In this document: piece by piece, positions 16,453 to 25,052 of the stretch
Layout: every line of letters starts with the position of its first letter
Numbering within the stretch: position 1 is the first letter of the stretch
Assembly: GCA_024232355.1 (NCBI GenBank)
Contig: JAAEPW010000076.1
Location: 1-64,000, forward strand
DNA: 64,000 nucleotides
Direction: 5' to 3'
Source of the DNA: Chloroflexota bacterium
Lineage (GTDB): Bacteria > Chloroflexota > Anaerolineae > B4-G1
Position numbers and translations under genes: made by a program
The notes under the pieces: model-generated
What the model saw: only the letters and a program-made list of their open reading frames with translations
What the model was told of the DNA's origin: nothing
The model's database searches: none

Positions 16453-17646
16453 TTATTGACGGCGAGCGCGCCAGGCTGATACGGTGGCTATCGCCAGCCC
16501 CAGGGTTGCCAGCCCCAAGACGATCTCTAGCACGCGCCACGGCGGGGGCGTGGTGGGGAACAGACCGGATACGTCTTCTGCCTCGCCCCCAAATTCGCTT
16601 GTATTTTCGTCCTCACTTGCTGGTGTGCTGTATTCCATCGGGGTGAGGGTTGGATCACCTTCGGTCGCTCTCGCGAGCGCTGCCGCCGTGGGCGAAGCGT
16701 CTGGGGCTTTGTCGGCTTTTTCCGTTACGGTTGGGCTGGGGGGCGGGGGTGTTATAGTCGGGCTGGGGACGGGCGTAGGGGGCACGGAGGTGGGTTTTGT
16801 GGTCGGGCTGGGTAGGGGAGTGGGGGGCACAGTAGGAGGTTCCGCAGTTGGGTTAGCGCTGGGTGCAGGAGGATCAGCAGTGACCGCGGTCGCTGTGGCG
16901 GGCAGGGCAAAGAGTACCGCGGTTGGGCTGGGCGGAGGGGGCGGAAGCGTAGGTTGCTCGCTCGGTTCGCCTCCACCCATCGCGGGCACTGTCGCACTCG
17001 TACTGTCAGACGCTTCTATCGCATGATCTTCTGTCGCGCTGGTGGCCGTTGCTTCCGGTTCAGATGAGGCTTCTGCTGGCATCGGAACTTGGGTTTCTGC
17101 GGGCAATAGCTCGTAATTCAAGGCTTCTTCAGCTTCCACTATGGCCTCAGCTTCAGCCACAACCTCGACCTCGGCTGCGGCTTGTTCGGCAACGGGCGCG
17201 GCTGCTGGCATCTCCATCGGGATCTCTTCATCCATCACTTCTGCCGTTTCCCAACCGGGTGCGGAGGCAAACTGGCGTGTGCCCGAAAGCAACAACAGAT
17301 CGCCAGCCAGCACGATGGCAAACATCAAGCTGACCACGGCGGTGGCGGTCGTCAGGAACGGAGCGAGCCAGGCCCGGCGCGGACGGGCCTGTGGTACGGG
17401 CTGAGGGCGAGCGGCCATTGTCTGCGGCAGGATAAAGTTGCGCGGGAGGGGAGCGGGGGGCAGGTCGCGCACCAACGTCACAGTACGGCGCAGCGCGTCT
17501 AGTTCGGCTTGCAACACTTGGTCGGTTGCAAGTTGGGTTTCCAGGCGCGCTCGTTCCCCGGCGCTTAATTCATTATCCAGATATGCCGATAGCAACTCGT
17601 CCCGCTGCTCTCGTTCTCTGTCTCGCTGTTCAAACAATCGACCCAT
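16453..17646 (-). CDS. membrane-anchored anti-sigma factor candidate
   Basis: 397 residues encoded 33 bases after the ECF sigma gene. The N-terminal region (LLSAYLDNELSAGERARLE, about 19-37) resembles the zf-HC2/RsiW anti-sigma domain but lacks the zinc His and Cys residues. One membrane segment lies at about 100-120 (FLTTATAVVSLMFAIVLAG), a second at the very C-terminus (about 370-390). Between them is a long Glu/Ala-rich then Pro/Thr-rich segment with PTPLPSPTTKP-like repeats, presumably outside the cell. The likely role is to hold the sigma factor at the membrane until a cell-envelope signal arrives. The role is inferred mainly from gene order. Confidence 0.65.
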   Translation of the reverse strand: MGRLFEQRDREREQRDELLSAYLDNELSAGERARLETQLATDQVLQAELDALRRTVTLVRDLPPAPLPRNFILPQTMAARPQPVPQARPRRAWLAPFLTTATAVVSLMFAIVLAGDLLLLSGTRQFASAPGWETAEVMDEEIPMEMPAAAPVAEQAAAEVEVVAEAEAIVEAEEALNYELLPAETQVPMPAEASSEPEATATSATEDHAIEASDSTSATVPAMGGGEPSEQPTLPPPPPSPTAVLFALPATATAVTADPPAPSANPTAEPPTVPPTPLPSPTTKPTSVPPTPVPSPTITPPPPSPTVTEKADKAPDASPTAAALARATEGDPTLTPMEYSTPASEDENTSEFGGEAEDVSGLFPTTPPPWRVLEIVLGLATLGLAIATVSAWRARRQ

Positions 17647-17678
17647 TCCTATTCCTAAATCTACGTTTTTGTGCTTCT

Positions 17679-18269
17679 TTACTCAAGACGATAGCGTGTC
17701 GGTAAAAGTTCCCTCTCGGAGCGAAGATAATCGCGCAGTTTGCCCCGTGCCCGTGCCAGGCGTGATTTGACCGTACCCAGCGCTACGTCCATCGTCTCGG
17801 CGATCTCTTGGTAGCTCATTCCCTGAACGTCGGAAAAGACCAATGTGATGCGTTGGTCGGCGGGAAGCATCTCGATACCGGCCTGGATCACGTGAGACAT
17901 TTCCTGCCGTTCGATGTATTCATCTGGCCTTTCGTGCCCGTTGGTCAGCGCCGGATTCGCCTCCTCGTCCACCTCGCCAAAATCCTCAAACGACGTGGTC
18001 GGACGGCGCTTGCGACGGCGCAGTTCGTCGTAGCAACGGTTAGAGACGATGCGCATCATGTAGGACTTGAAGGAGCCGCCCCGAAAACGGTCGAGGCTCT
18101 GGTAGGCAGAGATAAAGGCATCCTGGGTGGCGTCGGCAGCCGAGGCGGGGTCGCTCATGATGCGATAGGCGAGGTTATAGACCTGCTGCTGGTAGGTCAG
18201 CACCAACTCGTTAAAGGCGTCTACCTTGCCCTGCTGGGCGGCGGCGATCAGGCTCGCTTCGTCTATCAT
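17679..18269 (-). CDS. ECF RNA polymerase sigma factor
   Basis: About 196 residues from the Met at 18269 (a GTG at 18287 is also possible; neither has a clear RBS). Region 2 contains YNLAYRIMSDPASAADATQD and SLDRFRGGSFKSYMMRI; region 4 contains ITLVFSDVQGMSYQEIAET with the helix-turn-helix VALGTVKSRLARARGKLRD. The size and domain set fit group 4 (ECF) sigma factors, which direct RNA polymerase to envelope-stress or metabolic genes. The following gene encodes a probable membrane anti-sigma factor. The target promoters are not visible. Confidence 0.92.
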   Translation of the reverse strand: MIDEASLIAAAQQGKVDAFNELVLTYQQQVYNLAYRIMSDPASAADATQDAFISAYQSLDRFRGGSFKSYMMRIVSNRCYDELRRRKRRPTTSFEDFGEVDEEANPALTNGHERPDEYIERQEMSHVIQAGIEMLPADQRITLVFSDVQGMSYQEIAETMDVALGTVKSRLARARGKLRDYLRSERELLPTRYRLE

Positions 18270-18372
18270 GTGGGGGCATGATACCACAGAAATAGCGGGC
18301 GGAAAATTGATTCAACTGGGAGCGTCATACATTGATTCTTCCATCAAAGTTGTGTACGCGTGTACATACCAT

Positions 18373-18885
18373 TCAAGGGTTGCGGTAGTAGGATTGCACC
18401 CAAACGTCACCCTCCAATGCACCAGGATGGGAAATCTCAGTACCAAACACAAAAATACTTGGCACTGGATAGGACTTGAATGGCTCCAGATCCGTCTGTG
18501 GCGTAGGCCAGACCCAATTAAGAATGTGCGATTCGCCCGGCTCTAGCGTTACGTGGGCTAGTTCAGAGGTCAGTTCCCGTTCATCCAACCAGCGCTCTCC
18601 TTCAACGAGGATGTCTAGTGCCGGTTTGTCGCCGCCATTGAAATCGAGAGTCTCGTCAGAGATGTTGGTGACGGTGAAGGTGATGTGGATCGGTTCACCA
18701 AAGTCATATTTTTTCTTGTCGGTGCATATCTGAGACGCATAGGTTTTTCTATCATTGTGTGCCACGTCGCAGTTCTTGCTCAAACCGAGAAGATCCGAGA
18801 GCCACAGAGCAAGAATGGTCAACAAGATAAGGAACAAGGGGATAGCAGGGATGAGCAGTAGAGATAGGCAGTTCTTCTTTTTCAT
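18373..18885 (-). CDS. membrane-anchored protein with BsuPI-like domain
   Basis: 170 residues from the Met at 18885; the extra 24 codons upstream lack support. MKKKNCLSLLL and the hydrophobic stretch that follows (about 7-32) form a signal anchor. The exposed part has IHITFTVTNISDETLDFNGG and VTLEPGESHILNWVWP, the beta-sandwich pattern of BsuPI (intracellular proteinase inhibitor) domains. Such domains occur in bacterial surface proteins without a known common function. It is followed by nothing on its strand for 85 bases; the sigma factor comes next. Confidence 0.6.
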   Translation of the reverse strand: MKKKNCLSLLLIPAIPLFLILLTILALWLSDLLGLSKNCDVAHNDRKTYASQICTDKKKYDFGEPIHITFTVTNISDETLDFNGGDKPALDILVEGERWLDERELTSELAHVTLEPGESHILNWVWPTPQTDLEPFKSYPVPSIFVFGTEISHPGALEGDVWVQSYYRNP

Positions 18886-19051
18886 CAAGACATCTCTCGT
18901 TAGGGTCACTGATGGCAGCAGCACAACAGAGGAATTATGCTTTGCATGGGACGCCACCGAGACCCTGCACTTGACAGTTCAGGACAAGTGCGGTGGCTGG
19001 GAGCAGCGGTTGAGCAGAAATGCACAAGAGTGGAAAAGTGGAACGTACCAA

Positions 19052-21418
19052 TCAGTGCGGCGCGCTTGGCAAGGTAAAGAAAAAGGCGCTTCCATGACCG
19101 ATCTCGCTCTCGATGCCAACCCGCCCGCCCATTTTTTCCACGATACGCTGCACGATGGACAGTCCCAGTCCGTATCCCTCGGCACTGATTTGGTGGAGCC
19201 GCGTAAAGGGGGTGAATAATTGGTCTTGCTCTTCTGGCGTGAGCCCGGGGCCATTGTCACGTACCCAGAAGCGGACGGTGTCATCCTTTTGCTTTGTAGC
19301 GCCCAGTTCGACATGGGGAGGTCGTCCGCCGTACTTGAGCGCGTTGCTGATAAAGTTGGTCCATACCTGTTCGACCCACGGACCGCGCCCCAGCGCTGTC
19401 GGCCAATCGTTTGTCACGATGATCTCGGCCTGGTATTTGGCGATCAGAGGAGTCAAGCGCTCATGGGTTTCGATCACGATACGGTCCATATTCAAAGGTT
19501 CTATTTCGACCTCTTCCATCTTGCGGACGCTAGCCAGCAAAAGTAATTCATCGATGATAGAATTCATCTTGTCTCCGGTCAGGGTGATCGTTTGCAGGTT
19601 TTGGCGCAGGTCTTGACCAGACATCTGGCTGTATTTTTGTTCCAGCAAATTACTAAAACCGATGAGCGAACTCAACGGCGTCTTGAGATCGTGGGCCACG
19701 GTATGGGCAAAGGCGTCCAATTCCTCATTGCGCGCTTGCAGCTTGACAGTGCGCTGGCGCAGTTCCTTGACCAGGCGGGCATTGTCGACAGTGATGGCCG
19801 CTTGCCGCATTACCATTTGCCCCGTCGCAACCTCGCTCTCGGTGAAACGGCGCGGGGTATGGTTATCCCAAACCAGGGAAAAGCCGAGTTTAACATCACT
19901 GGTCACCATCGGCAGCAGCAACATAGATTGAGCATTATGCGCACTTAATCCGGCCAGCAGGTGGGGATCCGCTTGGGGATCATTCGCGTGTACTTGTAGA
20001 GGGTTGCCCTGAGCCAGAGCCTCCGTTACAAAAGGGATCTTGGCCAGCGTACGGGTGCGCCCCAGATCTGCATGTCGCGTTTGATCGATGCTGGTTCTCT
20101 CTGGGGCCATATAGTGGGTAGTTAGGGTAATGGCGTCGGCTTGTTCGTTCAAGCAGCAGATTTCGGCGCTGGTGCCATTCAGGATTTCGCACAGGCTGCG
20201 GGTTACATAGGACATGATCTGGTCTGTATCGAGAGTGGATGAGAGAGCCATCGTCACGCTGTGCAGCATCGTGGCCTCACGCAGTCTCACTCTCACCTGC
20301 TCATAGAGACGTGAGTTTTCGATGGCTAGCGCCACGTGGTGGCCAAAGGCCGAGACCATGCGAGATGTCTCTTGGTCGTAGGTATTGGGACAATGCGAGT
20401 TCATCATCAATATACCAATGACCTTGTCTCTACTGATCAACGGAACGCCCATCCAGGAGCGGATCCATTCCGCTCCTTCGAGCAAGCGCCAATTGGGGTC
20501 TTGAGACACGTCTGGAACAATGACGGGGGCACATTCGTGTACGGTCCGTTGTACCAAGGGAAGTTCCCCCAAGTCGAACCGTTTCGGCAAGATGCGCTCT
20601 TGACTGTGAGAGGCCACCATCCACCAATGCTCACCCCGCAGCATGCTGATCAGAGCGGTATCATAGGGCACTACCCGCTCGAGTTCATCCAGGGCACGCT
20701 CTAACAGCTTGTCCAATCGTAGAGTTGTGCTCAGCGATTTGGCAACATCGAGCAAAACAGCCAATTCTTGATTGCGATGCTGCAATGTTTTCTCGACTTG
20801 CTCTCGGTCTCTGGCTTGCTGTTTTAACGCGGCGTTGGTCTCGGAAAGCTCGACTGTCCGCTCCTCGACTCGTTTTTCCAACTCGTCGTGCGATTCTTGT
20901 AGTGCCTCTACCAAACGCGCGTTTTCGATGGTGACCGTCGCTTGGGCAGCCAGCACGGCTAGCGTCTCGACATCCTCTGGGGTGAATTCTGCGTTGCTTT
21001 GCTTGTTTGCCACCTCTAGCACGCCGATCCGGCGATCCTTGAACTGCAACGGCACCGCTAGCAGCGAGTATGCTTCAAAGCCAATTTGTTCTTCTACCGC
21101 TTTGTAATAACGGGGATCGGTGCGGACGTCTGGAACGATCTGTGGCTCTCCGGAGGTAAAGGCGATGCCGGCGATGGAATCATCGACGGGTACGGGGATG
21201 TTGGCAAGTTCGTCGGCCAGGGCTCGGGCTGCGATAAAGCGCAGTTCGCCCGCGTGCTCGTCGAACAGCAAGATGCTGGCTACTTGGCTGTTGGTCAGTT
21301 CGGCTGCCGCTTCTACGATTTTGTGCAGCAGGCTTTTCCGAGATACCGTGGCGGTCAGTTCGCGGCTGATTTCCAGGACGCGGTTCATTCGCTGCTGTTT
21401 GGTTTGTACGTCGCTCAT
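19052..21418 (-). CDS. multi-GAF sensor histidine kinase (three GAF domains)
   Basis: 788 residues, soluble. GAF domains lie at about 25-175, 220-385 and 390-545; a coiled-coil with LEKRVEERTVELSETNA joins the first two. The HisKA domain follows at about 565-630 with phospho-His in AHTVAHDLKTPLSS, then an HATPase domain (675-785) with NFISNALKYGG, RDNGPGLTPEE and GLGLSIVQ. It starts 40 bases after the paralogous kinase, which has nearly the same first GAF, last GAF and kinase parts. No response regulator gene adjoins. The likely signals are small ligands, redox or light bound in GAF domains, but none can be assigned. Confidence 0.88.
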   Translation of the reverse strand: MSDVQTKQQRMNRVLEISRELTATVSRKSLLHKIVEAAAELTNSQVASILLFDEHAGELRFIAARALADELANIPVPVDDSIAGIAFTSGEPQIVPDVRTDPRYYKAVEEQIGFEAYSLLAVPLQFKDRRIGVLEVANKQSNAEFTPEDVETLAVLAAQATVTIENARLVEALQESHDELEKRVEERTVELSETNAALKQQARDREQVEKTLQHRNQELAVLLDVAKSLSTTLRLDKLLERALDELERVVPYDTALISMLRGEHWWMVASHSQERILPKRFDLGELPLVQRTVHECAPVIVPDVSQDPNWRLLEGAEWIRSWMGVPLISRDKVIGILMMNSHCPNTYDQETSRMVSAFGHHVALAIENSRLYEQVRVRLREATMLHSVTMALSSTLDTDQIMSYVTRSLCEILNGTSAEICCLNEQADAITLTTHYMAPERTSIDQTRHADLGRTRTLAKIPFVTEALAQGNPLQVHANDPQADPHLLAGLSAHNAQSMLLLPMVTSDVKLGFSLVWDNHTPRRFTESEVATGQMVMRQAAITVDNARLVKELRQRTVKLQARNEELDAFAHTVAHDLKTPLSSLIGFSNLLEQKYSQMSGQDLRQNLQTITLTGDKMNSIIDELLLLASVRKMEEVEIEPLNMDRIVIETHERLTPLIAKYQAEIIVTNDWPTALGRGPWVEQVWTNFISNALKYGGRPPHVELGATKQKDDTVRFWVRDNGPGLTPEEQDQLFTPFTRLHQISAEGYGLGLSIVQRIVEKMGGRVGIESEIGHGSAFFFTLPSAPH

Positions 21419-21457
21419 TTTTCGACATCCTTCCCGCCCAAACGCACCAAAATGTAC

Positions 21458-24400
21458 CTATTCACAGGGTGTCATTGGCAAAATAAAGACAAAGGTGCTT
21501 CCTTTCCCCACATGGCTCTCTACACCAACTTGCCCGCCCATCTTTTCTACGATGCGCCGCACGATGGACAGCCCCAGTCCGTGCCCCTTGGCACGCGCCT
21601 GATCGAGCCGTGTGAACGGTACGAACAACTGGGATTGATCCTCTGGTGTGAGGCCGGGGCCATTATCGCGCACCCAAAAGCGGACGGTATTATCCTCCTG
21701 CTCTGCCGCGCCCAACTCGACGCGTGGGGGCCGGCCGCCATACTTGAGCGCGTTGCTCACATAGTTGACCCACACTTCTTCGACCCACTGACCGCGGCCC
21801 AACACCACCGGCCAGTCGTCCATCACAACGATCTCGGCTTGGTGTTCGGCGATCATCGTGGACATGCGTTTTTGAGCGTCGGTCACAATGCTGGACATGT
21901 CCAGAGGCTCCATCTTGACCTTTTCCATCTGGCGCACGCTGGCCAGGATGAGCAACTCGTTAATGATCGTGTCCAGCTTTTTCCCGCTCTGTGCGATCAT
22001 TTGCAAATCGTCACGCATCTCTTGATCTGACATTTCGGTGAATCTCTTTTCCAGAAAACGAGCAAAACCGATCAGCGAATTCAGTGGATTCTTGAGGTCG
22101 TGGGCCACAGTATGAGCAAAGGCATCCAGCTCTTCGTTGCGCGATTGAAGTTCGGTGGTACGCTGGCGCAGCACCTCGACCAATCTGGCGTTGTCGATGG
22201 TGATGGTCGCCTGATGGACCAAGGTTTGGCCCATAGATATCTCGCCCTCGGTAAAGTGGCGGGGGGTGTGGCTTTCCCACACCTGGGCAAAACCCAATAC
22301 ACGATCACCGATCACCATCGGCAAAAGTAACAGGGCCTTTACTCGATAGTTCTTTAATTGGGTTTGCAAGTGTGGGGCCACTTGGAGGTCATCCACCCGA
22401 ACTTGTATGGGACGACGCTGGGTCAGAGTGTCCACTGCGGCAGGGATATCGGTCAGTGCGTGGGTTTGCCCCAGGCTTAAACGTCGCTCCTCTCTCGTGC
22501 CATCAAAAGCCACATAATCGGCAATGATGGTCGTGTTGGCCGATGGCAACGATTGATCGGCCTCTTGATCCAGATTATAGATCTTGATGCTGGTGACGTT
22601 CAGGACCTCGCACAGGCTACGGGCCACATAGGGCAGAATCTGGTCCAGATCGAGGGTGTACGAGAGGGCGGTCGTCACGCTGTGAAGCAGATTGGCCTCC
22701 CGCAATTTTGCTTGCACCTGTTCATACAGACGCGAGTTCTCCAGGGCCAAGACGACTTGGTGTGCAAAAGCAAAGGCCGGCCGGGCGGCTTCTTTGTCAT
22801 AGGTAAAGGGTTGGTGAGAATTCATCATCAATACGCCGATGACATCACCCTTGGCGGTCAACGGCACGCCCAACCACGAACGGACCGAGCCAAGCCCCAC
22901 GACCGGAGACCAGTCCGGCTCTTGTTGTACGTCGGGCACGATGACCGGGCCGCACTCGCGAACGACCCGTTGCACCAGAGGACGTTCTTCCAGAGTAAAT
23001 CCCCTCAAAGCGATTTGCTCCGCGCCACGAGAAGCGACGGTCCAGCAGCGGTCATCGCGCACCATGCTGATCAACGCTGCGTCGTACGGCACGACCCGCT
23101 GAAGTTCGTCCATGGCGCGCTCTAGCAGTTTATCCAGCCGCAGCGTGGTGCTCAGTGCCTTGGCCGTGTCGAGTAATGTGTGAGACACTTGGCGTTCGCG
23201 CACGGTATCTCTGAAAAGGCGGGCGTTCTCCACCGCTACGCCGATCTGCTGGCCTATGGCGGTCAACAGCACGCGGTCTGTCTCTGAGATCGAGTGCGGC
23301 TCGGTATCGAAAAGGCATAGAGAACCCAATGTGCGATCCTGATAGATGATTGGTGTAACCGCATAGGATCGCATACCCGCATTCGACAGGGCCAGTGGGG
23401 TGTCTATCGATGCGTTTTTGTACAGATCCTCTATGTACTGAGGTTTCCCTTCTCGGTACAGAAAATCGCACAGCGTGCCACGCGCACTATGAGTTTGGAG
23501 ATGATCGATAAAAGTCTGCGGCAAGCCCATGTGCGTAGAGAGCACCATGTTCTCCATCTGCTCGTCGGCCAAAGCGATCAGGCCTCCCGTGAATCCCAGT
23601 GTGTTGACGGTGCGCAAGAGGGCTTGATCCAGAATATCCTGCAACTCGAACGATGTGGATAGGGCTTGGGATACTGCGTTGAGGGTGGCCAGTTCTTGAT
23701 TGCGACGCTGCAACGCATCTTCTGCCCGCGCGCGCTCGGTGATTTCACGTTCGCGTTGTTCGACGGCGTTTACCAGTTCGGCAGTCCGTTCCTCGACCAA
23801 CTCTTCTAGGTGATCGCGATGTCTACGCAACTCGTGCTCCGCCCGCATCCGCTCGGCAAGCTCTTGCTGGAGTTGTCCATATAGCCGAGCGTTCTCGATG
23901 GCGATAGCCGCATGATTGGCAAACGCTTGCAGGTATTCTCCTTCCCTCTGGCTGAAAAAGCCCGGCGTGGCGCTATTCACGTTCAGGAAACCGATCACTT
24001 GATTTTGGATGCGGATCGGAGCGCCCGCATAGGACTTTATCCAGACGTGCTCGGGTCGAGAATATACCCACTCCTCATCGCGTTCCACGTAGGGAATCAC
24101 CACCGGTTGGCCGGTTTCCTGCATATTGCGCATGGCGGCCACATCGGACACATTAAAGTTGATGGGCGTGGGCGTCTCTGTGACCTGTAACTGTTCGTAG
24201 CCGTGACCACGAAAAACACGGACCACTTCTGGCCCCTCGATAAGCATGATGTTTGCCGCGGCGTCGGGCATCACATAGCTGACCTGTTCCAGGATACGGC
24301 GGAGTACCACGTCGTAACTCAGGATGCTGCTCAGCGCTGTGCTGGCCTGGCGCAATGCTTGGGCTAGATCACGGGCCTCTTGCAGCGTTTCCACCAGCCG

Positions 24401-24904
24401 CGCATTTTCGATGGCTATCGTCGCCTGGGCAGCCAATGCAGTCAGCGTTTCTAAATCCTCTTGGTGGAATTCGATGCCATTATCTTGTTTGTTCGCTACC
24501 TCGATCACGCCGATTCGACGGTCTTTGAACTGCAACGGCGCTGCCAGCAACGAGTGTGCCTCGAAACCAATTTGCTGTTCCACTTGTTTATAGTAGCGGG
24601 GATCGGTGCGGACGTTGGAGACGATCTGCGGCTCGCCGGACGTAAACGCCAGGCCAGCGATGGAGCCATCCACCGGCACGGGGATGTCGGCGAGTTGGCT
24701 AGCCAGTGCTTTGGCCGCGATAAAGCGTAACTGCTCTGTTTGCTCGTCAAATAATAGGATGCTTGCCACTTCACTGCCGGTCAACTCGGCGGCTGCTTGT
24801 ACGATTTTCTGCAGCAAACTTTCCAGAGACACAGTGGCGGTCAGTTCGCGGCTGATTTCCAGTATCCGGTTCATTCGCTGATGCTGGATTTCTACATTGT
24901 CCAT
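21458..24904 (-). CDS. giant multi-GAF sensor histidine kinase (five GAF domains)
   Basis: 1148 residues, soluble. GAF domains lie at about 25-175, 190-355, 395-555, 570-740 and 745-905, with a coiled-coil ELVEERTAELVNAVEQRERE near 365. A HisKA domain with AHTVAHDLKNPLNSL follows at about 925-990, then HATPase (1035-1145) with NYVSNALKYGG and RDNGPGLTPED. Compared with the neighbour at 19052-21418 it has two more GAF domains, so the pair probably arose by duplication and domain gain or loss. No adjacent regulator is seen; output may be through distant regulators. The ligands are unknown. Confidence 0.88.
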   Translation of the reverse strand: MDNVEIQHQRMNRILEISRELTATVSLESLLQKIVQAAAELTGSEVASILLFDEQTEQLRFIAAKALASQLADIPVPVDGSIAGLAFTSGEPQIVSNVRTDPRYYKQVEQQIGFEAHSLLAAPLQFKDRRIGVIEVANKQDNGIEFHQEDLETLTALAAQATIAIENARLVETLQEARDLAQALRQASTALSSILSYDVVLRRILEQVSYVMPDAAANIMLIEGPEVVRVFRGHGYEQLQVTETPTPINFNVSDVAAMRNMQETGQPVVIPYVERDEEWVYSRPEHVWIKSYAGAPIRIQNQVIGFLNVNSATPGFFSQREGEYLQAFANHAAIAIENARLYGQLQQELAERMRAEHELRRHRDHLEELVEERTAELVNAVEQREREITERARAEDALQRRNQELATLNAVSQALSTSFELQDILDQALLRTVNTLGFTGGLIALADEQMENMVLSTHMGLPQTFIDHLQTHSARGTLCDFLYREGKPQYIEDLYKNASIDTPLALSNAGMRSYAVTPIIYQDRTLGSLCLFDTEPHSISETDRVLLTAIGQQIGVAVENARLFRDTVRERQVSHTLLDTAKALSTTLRLDKLLERAMDELQRVVPYDAALISMVRDDRCWTVASRGAEQIALRGFTLEERPLVQRVVRECGPVIVPDVQQEPDWSPVVGLGSVRSWLGVPLTAKGDVIGVLMMNSHQPFTYDKEAARPAFAFAHQVVLALENSRLYEQVQAKLREANLLHSVTTALSYTLDLDQILPYVARSLCEVLNVTSIKIYNLDQEADQSLPSANTTIIADYVAFDGTREERRLSLGQTHALTDIPAAVDTLTQRRPIQVRVDDLQVAPHLQTQLKNYRVKALLLLPMVIGDRVLGFAQVWESHTPRHFTEGEISMGQTLVHQATITIDNARLVEVLRQRTTELQSRNEELDAFAHTVAHDLKNPLNSLIGFARFLEKRFTEMSDQEMRDDLQMIAQSGKKLDTIINELLILASVRQMEKVKMEPLDMSSIVTDAQKRMSTMIAEHQAEIVVMDDWPVVLGRGQWVEEVWVNYVSNALKYGGRPPRVELGAAEQEDNTVRFWVRDNGPGLTPEDQSQLFVPFTRLDQARAKGHGLGLSIVRRIVEKMGGQVGVESHVGKGSTFVFILPMTPCE

Positions 24905-25052
24905 TACTTGCTCTTTTTTGCCCGAATGTATCTATTTTTGCGTGAAAAAAGGCCTGTTTTTTCCTGCCCGGACTATTGAGGACAAGGCCGTTTCAACTAT
25001 ACAATACTTTTTATGGATTTAGATTACAGTTCCGTTACAGGAAAGTTTCCTG

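Noticed and set aside
16484..17026. Gly/Val-rich plus-strand ORF opposite the anti-sigma gene
   Set aside because: It is the complement of the Pro/Thr-rich segment; the low complexity comes from the minus-strand gene, and it has no RBS or domain.
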